NCBI RefSeq assembly: GCF_001422885.1
Contig: NZ_LMMZ01000038.1
Location: 124,001 to 188,000 of the forward strand
Direction: 5' to 3'
DNA: 64,000 nt
DNA from: Methylobacterium sp. Leaf104
GTDB taxonomy: Bacteria; Pseudomonadota; Alphaproteobacteria; Rhizobiales; Beijerinckiaceae
In this document: positions 8,424 to 16,886 of the stretch, one piece after another
Numbering within the stretch: position 1 is the first letter of the stretch
Layout of the letters: the number at the start of each line of letters is the position of its first letter
Translations under genes and position numbers: made by a program
Notes under the pieces: generated by a model
Told to the model about the DNA's origin: nothing
What the model saw: the letters and a program-made list of their open reading frames with translations, nothing else
The model's database searches: none

Positions 8424-9716
8424 ATGGAATGGGGCCTTCTCGGTGGTGAGCGACTGGGTGGCACACGTCGTGTGCGTACTCTCGGCATGGGAGCCACGGT
8501 ACGTTTCTTCAACGAACAGGCTGTGCCAGGTCTCGGGGGGGTCTGGTTTGGAAGGCAGGTTGTCCTCGCTCTCCTCGGCATTCATATAGGCGAGTCGTTG
8601 CGCGCTGATGGTCGTGGTTCTGCAAACATCCTTGCGGCCAACGCTGTAGAAGCCTTCGCGGTATGGTCGACGCTTACTCGTAACAAATGGAGCCGCGATC
8701 CGCGGCTGCCGGGCTACCTCAAGCTTCAGCTGTATTCTAAGCGGGAGGATCCTACCTTCAAGCATGCCGGCAGCCGCGCCTTCTACGTCAGTCAGCCGAT
8801 GCGGATCGGAACGCGCGACGCGCTACCTATGCTCGGGCTCGTCTCGGCTACGAACCGACGCTTCAACAGCTACGCTCTCACCGAACGTGGCGTTGCCCTT
8901 CTGGAGGCCACTTGCCCGCGTGCTCGCACTGCGCTTCTGCCCTGGGCCAAGGGCGGAAGCCTGCCGGTGCGTCGCAAAGCGATTTTGGAGGAACTGGATC
9001 CAACGCGCCCACTGTCCGATAGCGCGCGTGAAATTCTACGGGAGGCTTTCATATCCGGCCCTGAGCCCGAGAGGTCCCGCCGTCGCGAGGCGCTGGCCTT
9101 CGTTGAAGAGCTTGGTCCAGGCGGACACACCTCCTGGGACGAGCAACCGGCCGGTATCATTGATGCGACGCACTGGGCTGATATGCGTGCCGGTGCCGTG
9201 TTCGCCAGCGTGATGGAGGCCGCGGCAGGAGAGGAAGCGGGTGGCTCGGTGCTTAGACGAATCGAGGCCCGCATGGGCTCGGCAGGAATACGTAAACTCG
9301 CCCTCAGTGATGCTGTGGAAGTCGCCCTAATTCCTGCGATCGACCGCCTGCGCGAGCGAGCTGGCGCCTTCCTGTTCACCGGACACGATCCCTCGCCCGG
9401 AAGAGCCGCTTCGCAGTTCTGCACGGACTGCGTTGAGGCGGATGACCAGCTTCTGATCTCTCGCTTGGTGGCGCGCGATGGCCGTATTCTGCGCCTCATC
9501 GACAGCTCCATCCTAGCTGGCTCCGCCTTCGAAGGGCAGCCGCTCAGCGAACCAGACCTCGACGACACTGCGGTAGCAATCCTAGACGAAAGCCTGGACG
9601 AGCCGCCGGAGGAAGGTATTCCTCCGCTGCCGGAGAGCATCTCGCGGCGCATTCACAACTTGGCCACTCTGGCGCCCGACCTACGTGCAGCGACCGGCGA
9701 CGTCGAAGGGCTCTGA
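8424..9716 (+). CDS. unknown protein, first gene of PLD/helicase operon (430 aa)
   Basis: ATG 8424 is chosen because the frame before it is low-complexity. No family is recognised. The N-terminus (MEWGLLGGERLGG, then AVPGLGGVWFGRQVVLALLGI) and a segment near residues 115-165 (FYVSQPMRIGTRD, LGLVSATNRRFNSYALTERG) align by eye with the protein at 16883-18397. In that protein VPGISNVTLRVRYYGLYCWA and YLRQSFGVFGQ... LGLFEV occur in the same order. A later RRREALAF matches RRRDTLML there. The two are probably distant paralogues. The Y-x-LT-x-x-G pattern resembles a winged-helix wing. It ends 4 bp before the next gene (ATG 9721), so it is part of a tight three-gene operon with a PLD protein and a helicase. 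Confidence 0.7.
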   Translation: MEWGLLGGERLGGTRRVRTLGMGATVRFFNEQAVPGLGGVWFGRQVVLALLGIHIGESLRADGRGSANILAANAVEAFAVWSTLTRNKWSRDPRLPGYLKLQLYSKREDPTFKHAGSRAFYVSQPMRIGTRDALPMLGLVSATNRRFNSYALTERGVALLEATCPRARTALLPWAKGGSLPVRRKAILEELDPTRPLSDSAREILREAFISGPEPERSRRREALAFVEELGPGGHTSWDEQPAGIIDATHWADMRAGAVFASVMEAAAGEEAGGSVLRRIEARMGSAGIRKLALSDAVEVALIPAIDRLRERAGAFLFTGHDPSPGRAASQFCTDCVEADDQLLISRLVARDGRILRLIDSSILAGSAFEGQPLSEPDLDDTAVAILDESLDEPPEEGIPPLPESISRRIHNLATLAPDLRAATGDVEGL

Positions 9717-9720
9717 CGCG

Positions 9721-11679
9721 ATGAATAACCGCCGGACCTTCGGCTCAGAGCAGCCGCCCGCTCTATTACATCTGTTCGAGCCGCCGGATGGATATGTCGG
9801 CAGTTTCGGCTGGCTCTGCGGCTACTCCGCTGACGCGTTCTTCCTCAACGCCGCTGCAGAGCGCTTCACCCGGCGCACGCAGCGGCGCCGAGCCGCCGAG
9901 GGTGAGGTTGCGTTAGGACTTATTCTCGATCCTGGCAGCCCTCGGGTTTCGATCGTCGATGCACCCGGGGTCCTGCATCTCCCACTTCCACAAAGTGGCC
10001 TATTCCGCCTTATACATGCCAAGATTGCGCTGCTTGGATTCCGTCCCTTAGGCGGCGATGGCTGGCGGCTGCGCCTCCTCGTCTCTACCGGTAATTGGAC
10101 GCGCGAGACGCTCGAAGAGAGCCTCGACCTTGCCTGCCAAGTGGATGTCGCTTCAGACGAGCTTGGACGGGTGGAGGTTGGTCAGCGCTTGGTCGATCTT
10201 ACGGCCGGATCAGGGTTTCTCGCCGAGTTACGCGACCAAGTCGATACCGCGCCGCTTGAGGCGGCATCCCGCCTCACGCGCGAAGCTATAGCGTCATTTG
10301 ATCGCTGGCGTGCACGCGTAGCAGCGGATGCACCGACAGACGTCCGTCCACGCTTCATCGACAGCCGGACGCAAGCGCTTCTGCCGCAGATCGTCGAACG
10401 GATCGCACCTGCGCGCCGCAACTATCTCGCGATGGGCTCGGGCTTCTACGAGGGCGGAGTAGGTAGTGGCGTTCCGCAGGTTCCAGCCCAGGTCATCGCG
10501 GCCCTCGACGAAGCCGGTCTCCTCGCGCCGAAGCTGGACGTCAACCTCTTCGTAAATCCTGATGGCTGCCAAGCTGTCGCGGGAGCGACGACGGCGATCG
10601 CCGATGCCGGCTGGAGTGTGCGTAGGCCCGGACAGGGGCCGTTCCATCGCACGCGAACTCTGCACGCCAAGTTCCTGTTCGGCGCGCAAGACGACCGACG
10701 CTCGCCCCGCTGCCGGCAGGCATGGCTTTATCTCGGCTCAGGCAACCTCACACATCCCGGGCTGCTGCGCGCTGGTCCCGCCGGCGGCAACCTTGAGGCT
10801 GGGATCGTGCTGTCTCCCGAAGGGCTCACCTGGGAGGAAGACATGGGCGGTGTGCCAGTGAAATCGGCCCTGCCTATCACCTGGGACGAGGATACCCTTC
10901 TAGAGGCTGAGAGCGTGACCCCGGGCGGCGAGATGCCTGATCGGTCCGAACTCTACCGCAATGCGCCGGTCTCGCACCTGATCTGGACGCCCGCCCCCGA
11001 TGAAACCGGGCGTCTCACTCCGCCCAACGAGAGAGATCTTACCTTCGAGGTGCTTAACCCGTCTGGGGCGGTGTGTGCGCAAGATGGACGGTCCGTGCTC
11101 TGGCCAGGTCCGTGCCCGCCGGAGGTGACTGTCAAATGGACGGCGGGCGGACACGCATATACCGAGCGGGTGCCGGTGATCGACGAGCACGGCCGGGTCG
11201 GTGCCACACCCCTTGCCCCTGTTGCCCTCGATGAGGTCTGGTCGTTGCTCTCAGACTTTCCCAATCCTCCGGCGGACGACGCTGACGAGACCGAGGTGGA
11301 CGACGGCAGCGAGGGTGACAGGAATGGGTCGAGCGGCGCTAGCCGGCGCAGCACGGCTCTACCGGCTGGGGAATATCCTATCCGGCAGGTTATGGGCCTG
11401 ATCGAGCGGATCGCAGCGCGGCAGACGGACCTACATCCCGCCGACTGGACAGCCTGGTGCGTGCGGCTTGGACAGACTCTCGAACTCGTCGGTGCTGATG
11501 CTGAGGTTGAAGCCTTCCGCGCGCTCGGCCTCGATCCCTTCAGCGCCCTTCGCGCCGAGCCCTTCCGGCCAGACTTCGCGCGTGACGCCGCGAGCCCAGA
11601 AGGACAGCTCTACGAGGACACCCTCGCACGCGTCGCAACCGCTTGGCAGGTCGCCGGGCTCGCCACCTTCGAGGCGTAA
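9721..11679 (+). CDS. phospholipase D-like (HKD) protein, 652 aa
   Basis: Two degenerate PLD/HKD motifs are visible. The first is H99-x-K101 (LIHAKIALLGF) followed by STGNWT with Asn125. The second is H315-x-K317 (LHAKFLFG) followed by GSGNLT with Asn342. The HxK...GSxN arrangement without the trailing Asp recalls Tdp1 and PLD-type nucleases, which act through a covalent phosphohistidine. The C-terminal 280 residues are unassigned, with an acidic linker (DDADETEVDDGSEGD). It starts 4 bp after the upstream gene and stops one base before the helicase ATG, so expression is coupled. It is probably a nuclease of a defence complex; nuclease versus phosphodiesterase activity is not decided by sequence. 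Confidence 0.8.
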   Translation: MNNRRTFGSEQPPALLHLFEPPDGYVGSFGWLCGYSADAFFLNAAAERFTRRTQRRRAAEGEVALGLILDPGSPRVSIVDAPGVLHLPLPQSGLFRLIHAKIALLGFRPLGGDGWRLRLLVSTGNWTRETLEESLDLACQVDVASDELGRVEVGQRLVDLTAGSGFLAELRDQVDTAPLEAASRLTREAIASFDRWRARVAADAPTDVRPRFIDSRTQALLPQIVERIAPARRNYLAMGSGFYEGGVGSGVPQVPAQVIAALDEAGLLAPKLDVNLFVNPDGCQAVAGATTAIADAGWSVRRPGQGPFHRTRTLHAKFLFGAQDDRRSPRCRQAWLYLGSGNLTHPGLLRAGPAGGNLEAGIVLSPEGLTWEEDMGGVPVKSALPITWDEDTLLEAESVTPGGEMPDRSELYRNAPVSHLIWTPAPDETGRLTPPNERDLTFEVLNPSGAVCAQDGRSVLWPGPCPPEVTVKWTAGGHAYTERVPVIDEHGRVGATPLAPVALDEVWSLLSDFPNPPADDADETEVDDGSEGDRNGSSGASRRSTALPAGEYPIRQVMGLIERIAARQTDLHPADWTAWCVRLGQTLELVGADAEVEAFRALGLDPFSALRAEPFRPDFARDAASPEGQLYEDTLARVATAWQVAGLATFEA

Positions 11680-11680
11680 A

Positions 11681-14368
11681 ATGACATTCGCGGGCTGGCA
11701 CCGGGTCGGTAAGAACCTCGAGATCCTCTCCGCCGCAGCAGGCTCGCACCTGAACGAGGGGCAACGCGCCAGCCTGTGCGCCTTGGCGCAGCGCCTTCCG
11801 GCGCATGGAGTGGTCATCGCCGACGAGGTTGGGATGGGCAAGACGCGCATTGCAGTCGCGCTCGCTCGCGCGGTCACCGAGGCCGGAGGGCGCGTCGCCA
11901 TCCTGGTCCCCCCAACGCTGGGCTTTCAATGGCAAGAAGAGCTGCGCCACGGCGACATTCCGAACGTTCCTGACGTCGTACGTAGCCTGTGGGGCTTCCT
12001 TGCCGCTTGGTCCGACCCAAATCAGCCTAAACCATGGTTCGACCGGCGCGTGCTTCTGATCTCGCACGGCTTCGTCACCTGGCGGCTTGGGGCGACCACG
12101 CGGCGCTGGCGCTTTGAAATCCTACCGCTTCTTGCCGGTTTGGCGCAGCACGCCGTGACTGGCACCTACCCGCACGGGTTCAAGGCGATGTCGGAGCGTG
12201 CAGATACTTGGGTTCAGGCCGCAGCCCGCTCGATAGCGAAATTCTGCGTCGGTTCGTCCGAAAAAGCAGTGCAGTCGCGCTTCGCAACCCTCGGCAGCGA
12301 GACCGTGTGGCGGGCAGCGAACCAAGGAGCGAGCTACGAGCGGAACAGTCCATCACGCCACCTCTTGCAGGCCGCTGTCGGCCTAGGGTTCGGCGCGTTC
12401 GACCTGGTCATCATTGACGAGGCGCATAAAAATCGCGGCGAAGACGGCGGACTTGCGAACCTGCTCAGGAACACCCTGCTGACATCAGAGCTCGCTCGAC
12501 GCCTCTGCCTGACTGCGACACCAGTCGAAATTAGTGCAAGCGACTGGGATCAGGCCCTCGCCCGCATCGAGGTCGATGAGGCGTCCCGAGCACAGATCCG
12601 GCCGATTATCGAGCACTATAGCGACGCCGCCCGGCGCGTACGCCTCGGCTGGCGTAGCAGCGCAGCGGCGCGGGAGGCTTACGTCTCGGCAGCTTGCGCC
12701 TTTGAAAAGACGCTTCGTCCCTATGTTCTGCGCCGCGACAAGCGCAGAGACCCGGACGTCTCCCTCTTCTGCGAGATTTCCTCGACGGTAGGCGACGCCG
12801 ATGCTTACCGCTGGCAGCACGACATCGCTGTGACGCCGGCCGATCTCAGCCTAGGCTGGCGGAGAGCGGTGTGCGCGGCGGAGGCACTCTCCTTCGTTGT
12901 ACGCGGACGCGAAGATCCCGCAGCCCAACGCCTGCGACTAACCTTTGCGAACGGCCATGGCATTGCAACCCGGCTCGACGCCTCAGCGGCTGCCGCGGAG
13001 GATGCGATGTTACAGCCCGGCGATCCAGATACCGACGCCAGTCTTACGCCAGCCGAGTCCATAACGCTCGTCGAGCAAAGCGCCCAGTCTCACGGGGAAC
13101 AGAAACGCCTTGAGCGCGCAGCATGGTGGCAGCGAGTCATCGACAGTACGGCGCGAGCCGACGGAGCTCTCCTTGCGCATCCTGCGATCCTAGCGGCTGT
13201 TACCGCCATCGAGGAGTATCACGCAGAGGGCGAGAAGGTCTTGGTCTTCGGCCGATTCACCGGTCCGATGCGTGCGCTTGTAGAACTCCTCAACGCTCGG
13301 GCGATGCTGCGCGCACTAGACGCCGGGGCGCCGTGGCCGCAGCGCCAGATCGACCAGCGCGAAATCGACGCCACAGCAGCTGCTCACCACCAACTCGGGC
13401 GCACGGGGAGGTTCGATCCCGCGGCCATCGATGCGCTGCTTGCCCGGCAGTACGAGGGGATAGAGCGGCGACGCGAGGCTCTCCGGGCATCGTTGTTTGA
13501 ACTCATTCTTCGCGGTCTGCCCGAGGCAGAACAGGAGGCTCGCGTGCTAGCAGAGGCGGCACGGTCAGGGCGCGACGGAGATCGCGCTGTCCTAGCTGCA
13601 GCCATCGACCAGCTTCTTGATCGCGGGCAGCGCTCGGATAGTGAAATAACAGACACTGGCGAAGCCAAGACGCCCTCTACCCTTTCAGCTGAAGCAGTCG
13701 CTGAAGCCTTTCTTCAGCTCCTGTCGGCGCTGCGCGAGCGCGGCGAGGGAGACGCAGACGGAGACGGAGCGCTAGACACCGCCGAGGCTAGTGCGCTCTG
13801 GCGCACGCTCGCGGAGCGTCTCGGAGAGGAGTACAGGACCGAGCGAGGACGCTTCGCCCGCCTCATGAACGGCGGAACCGCGCTGCCTACCCGCCGAACG
13901 TTACAACTCGCCTTCAACCGACCGGAAAGCAACCCGCGGGTCCTCGTTGCGCAATCGCTCGTCGGGCGTGAAGGGCTAAACCTCCATCAAGCTTGCCGGG
14001 TCGTGATCCTGCTGCACCCGGAGTGGAACCCCGGCGTAGTCGAACAGCAGGTCGGACGCGTCGACCGGGTCGGGAGCCACTGGGCCAAAGCACTGAAGGC
14101 AGCACTTAACACAGGCACCCACTCTCTCCCGCGCATTGAGATCCGGCCTGTGATCTTCGAAGGTACGTACGATGCTTATCACTGGCGCGTGCTGCACGAG
14201 CGCTGGGACGATCTGCGCGCGCAATTGCACGGCATCGTGGTTCCCCACCGTCTGCGGCCGGGATGTACGGCTGAGGAGCGGGACGCAGTTCACCGCCTTG
14301 ATGCCGCAGCTCCCGATTTTGAGCCTAAGCGACAAGACGGGAACGGGTCGGAACCAGCCCCAACTTGA
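11681..14368 (+). CDS. SNF2/DEAH superfamily 2 helicase, 895 aa
   Basis: The helicase motifs are complete. Motif I is ADEVGMGKT (Lys54), motif II DEAH is at 246-249 (IIDEAHKNR), and motif III TATP is near 278. The C-terminal lobe has EKVLVFGRF near 515, LVGREGLNLHQA near 765, and motif VI EQQVGRVDRVGS near 787-798. The DEVGMGKT form and the arginine finger in QVGRVDR are typical of the RapA/SNF2-like group also seen in DISARM and other defence loci. A long helical insert (about 540-740) separates the two lobes. It starts at ATG 11681, one base after the PLD stop. It is expected to translocate on dsDNA and to recruit or activate the PLD proteins; that is inference from context. Confidence 0.85.
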   Translation: MTFAGWHRVGKNLEILSAAAGSHLNEGQRASLCALAQRLPAHGVVIADEVGMGKTRIAVALARAVTEAGGRVAILVPPTLGFQWQEELRHGDIPNVPDVVRSLWGFLAAWSDPNQPKPWFDRRVLLISHGFVTWRLGATTRRWRFEILPLLAGLAQHAVTGTYPHGFKAMSERADTWVQAAARSIAKFCVGSSEKAVQSRFATLGSETVWRAANQGASYERNSPSRHLLQAAVGLGFGAFDLVIIDEAHKNRGEDGGLANLLRNTLLTSELARRLCLTATPVEISASDWDQALARIEVDEASRAQIRPIIEHYSDAARRVRLGWRSSAAAREAYVSAACAFEKTLRPYVLRRDKRRDPDVSLFCEISSTVGDADAYRWQHDIAVTPADLSLGWRRAVCAAEALSFVVRGREDPAAQRLRLTFANGHGIATRLDASAAAAEDAMLQPGDPDTDASLTPAESITLVEQSAQSHGEQKRLERAAWWQRVIDSTARADGALLAHPAILAAVTAIEEYHAEGEKVLVFGRFTGPMRALVELLNARAMLRALDAGAPWPQRQIDQREIDATAAAHHQLGRTGRFDPAAIDALLARQYEGIERRREALRASLFELILRGLPEAEQEARVLAEAARSGRDGDRAVLAAAIDQLLDRGQRSDSEITDTGEAKTPSTLSAEAVAEAFLQLLSALRERGEGDADGDGALDTAEASALWRTLAERLGEEYRTERGRFARLMNGGTALPTRRTLQLAFNRPESNPRVLVAQSLVGREGLNLHQACRVVILLHPEWNPGVVEQQVGRVDRVGSHWAKALKAALNTGTHSLPRIEIRPVIFEGTYDAYHWRVLHERWDDLRAQLHGIVVPHRLRPGCTAEERDAVHRLDAAAPDFEPKRQDGNGSEPAPT

Positions 14369-14591
14369 TCAATTGTGATCCCCGAACCCCTCCAAATTGA
14401 TCCGATCTATGAAGACCTTTTCTTTGTACGGGTCAAACTTGCGGCCGGCCAACGTACTCCCAGTTCGAAAAGACGCGTCGTCTCACCCTTCAGATTATAG
14501 GGCACCGACTTCGTCTTGACTAAAAACAGCAAGACTGCCTCGGATTGCTTCCCACAAGAACCGCCAATCGTTCCGAGCTGGCGTTTATAAT

Positions 14592-16886
14592 CTACCTGCG
14601 CATTTGTTTTAATACACCAAATTCCAACTCCAGACCGTTGCGCACTCGACTGGCGACCGGTCCCTCGTATTCGACCTTGGTCAGACCGAGCCTCTGGATA
14701 ATGGTTCGGCGAAGTAGCGGAAGCTTGGAAACGAGATCCTTATTGCCTCGGGTGGGCTCAAGGGCATCCGTAACTGCATCGAGGCACCATAGGGCGGTCG
14801 TCCAAGCCTCCAGAAAATCGACAGGCATGTCGAGAAAGCCGCCTTCAAGTACGAGCCGGGCGATGGGCGCATCTTTCGGAAAGAAGAAAGTCGACAGAAT
14901 CCTGACGGTCAGACGCGGCCAACCCCAGTCTTCTATCGTGCACGGCAGGCCTAGGTCATAGCTAGGGCGACGCGCTGCATGCAGCAGCAAAAGCAGCCAG
15001 AATCGGAGCCTCAGAACATCGACCCCGAGCACCTGTCGAGCATTTGGGCCGCCAGCCATTGAGTTTTCGTAGATTCGAACTGCCTTAACGAATGCAGCCC
15101 GGTCTGGAGGCGGACGGTCGGTCAGCTTTGCCTCGGCAACGTCGACGGTCAGCGTCCTTTCCTGATCCTCGTCGTCGAGATCCATCCAGTCGTCATTGGT
15201 CGTCGCGTTGTTTTCGGGGGCAGGCTGCGAACCGGACAGGCGGTTCAACAGTGTTCTTACGCCATCGGAATGTAGGCCGGCGATCGTGCTCTCGCCTCCT
15301 TGGGGGCGCCGTGCTCCAGGCTTCTGCTCTACGAAGCGGTCATATGGAAGCACCTCACTCGGGCCATCCTTCTCCTCATTGTCGTTGCTTCGATTTCGGC
15401 CTTTTCCGGCAGTAGAAGTAACGTCTTCAACGTCGGCTCGCTGAAGCTCATCGAGAGCTTGCACGAGGAAGAGCTGAAGGTCGTTCCGATCGACAAAACT
15501 GGACGCGGCTAAAGCCACATTCCTGTGAGCTGCCTCGCGGCGTTTGCCTCGAAGTATTCCCCGATGCATCAAAGGAGCGATCGTCGACGAAGCGTCGCCA
15601 TCTTCGATGCGCAGGAAGTGGATCTCTTCCAATGCGTCGACGCGTGCAGTCCGGATCGCCCCAACCGCCTCCATCTCAGCAATCCGAACTTCGCCAATTT
15701 CGATTGCACCGACATCTAGTAGAACGAGACGCCCGCTCCAACTTCTGCCAGGTGGCGTCCATTTCAACTCATTTCGATCGGCTTCGAAACGACCCGCATA
15801 AGCTGTCTTAGCTGTATCGAGTTCGATTGGAGGTAGCCGTTTCACCGGCTGGAGATCTGCAAGCTGGATACGCGATCCCTGCAAGAACTCCTGTAGGTCG
15901 AGCGCCGCTAAGGCCTCGTCGCGGGGCACGCGACGATAGACAGAAGCTTCCGAGTTCGAACCATCGAACCCGGTGCGACCCAGGGCTGGAACGGTGCAGT
16001 TGGCGCTGCCAGCTAAGACATGATCGTAGTCCGCAGTCTGAGCGATGATCAATTTTGCGTGCTTGAACCGTCCCTTGCCCTTCGACCACTCGGACGCGTC
16101 GATCAATTCTAGACCCGGAAAGACAGGATGATCGTGGGTGAGACCGTGGCCTCCGGAATCAATAATGACCACCGTCATTGAGCTCTCCAGCCGCTCCGAC
16201 AGGTCCCGTAGCGCCTCAAAGTCGTCGTCGAAATAGGGACTCATCACTACGAGTCGTTCAACTGGTGCATCGACGAACTCCACGAAGGCGTCGGCGATAC
16301 CGCTAGGCCCAGGTCGGCCGAGAAAAGCTATAAGGCTTCCGTCTTCCAGGGATTGAATGGTGCCCGGTGGCGGCCCGCTGAGCCATGGTGCCCGGTCCCG
16401 CGCCCAACGCATTGCATCTCTGACGGTGCTGTCTCCGCCGGCAGTAACGTCTTCAAGATACCGCCAGACCGAACGTACGAACTCCTGTTCCGATGAGGCT
16501 TCGATCCCGCAGCTTATTTCAGAGACAATCTCGAGATTGCCGCCAATCCCTGACGCCGTTACGTTGGCTGAACCGAGGAATGCGCGGCCGCCTTCTCGAC
16601 CAAGCTGCACCACGATCTTCGAATGGAACACACCAGAGTGTTGGCTTGGTCCACACGAAACGTAGTCGCGGCCAAGCTGCCGAGGCAGAATAGAACCGTC
16701 GCTTAGGGCGATGCCCATCATCCTCTCGTCGGCAATCAGCACGATGTTGGTCGCTCCGGCGGCCGCCAACTGCGGGAGCATAAGCTCCTCGAAGCTAGAG
16801 AATTCTACGGCAAAGCTGGTGACGATTGCGCTGTGGTAACCACGACTAGCGGAACGTCGCTTGGAAAGACGCTCGGCGTACCTCAA
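14592..16886 (-). CDS. second phospholipase D-like (HKD) protein, 764 aa
   Basis: The N-terminal half has two PLD motifs. The first is H88-x-K90 (VFHSKIVVQL) with GSANVT (Asn108). The second is H276-x-K278 (FKHAKLII) with GSANCT (Asn295). The spacing matches a complete bilobal PLD catalytic unit. Residues 480-580 hold a low-complexity acidic linker, and the last 170 residues form a hydrophobic helical domain of unknown type. The start is a TTG overlapping the stop of the upstream gene (TTGA), so translation is coupled. It is only distantly similar to the PLD protein at 9721-11679. It converges on the helicase operon, with 223 bp between the two stops. Confidence 0.8.
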   Translation of the reverse strand: MRYAERLSKRRSASRGYHSAIVTSFAVEFSSFEELMLPQLAAAGATNIVLIADERMMGIALSDGSILPRQLGRDYVSCGPSQHSGVFHSKIVVQLGREGGRAFLGSANVTASGIGGNLEIVSEISCGIEASSEQEFVRSVWRYLEDVTAGGDSTVRDAMRWARDRAPWLSGPPPGTIQSLEDGSLIAFLGRPGPSGIADAFVEFVDAPVERLVVMSPYFDDDFEALRDLSERLESSMTVVIIDSGGHGLTHDHPVFPGLELIDASEWSKGKGRFKHAKLIIAQTADYDHVLAGSANCTVPALGRTGFDGSNSEASVYRRVPRDEALAALDLQEFLQGSRIQLADLQPVKRLPPIELDTAKTAYAGRFEADRNELKWTPPGRSWSGRLVLLDVGAIEIGEVRIAEMEAVGAIRTARVDALEEIHFLRIEDGDASSTIAPLMHRGILRGKRREAAHRNVALAASSFVDRNDLQLFLVQALDELQRADVEDVTSTAGKGRNRSNDNEEKDGPSEVLPYDRFVEQKPGARRPQGGESTIAGLHSDGVRTLLNRLSGSQPAPENNATTNDDWMDLDDEDQERTLTVDVAEAKLTDRPPPDRAAFVKAVRIYENSMAGGPNARQVLGVDVLRLRFWLLLLLHAARRPSYDLGLPCTIEDWGWPRLTVRILSTFFFPKDAPIARLVLEGGFLDMPVDFLEAWTTALWCLDAVTDALEPTRGNKDLVSKLPLLRRTIIQRLGLTKVEYEGPVASRVRNGLELEFGVLKQMRR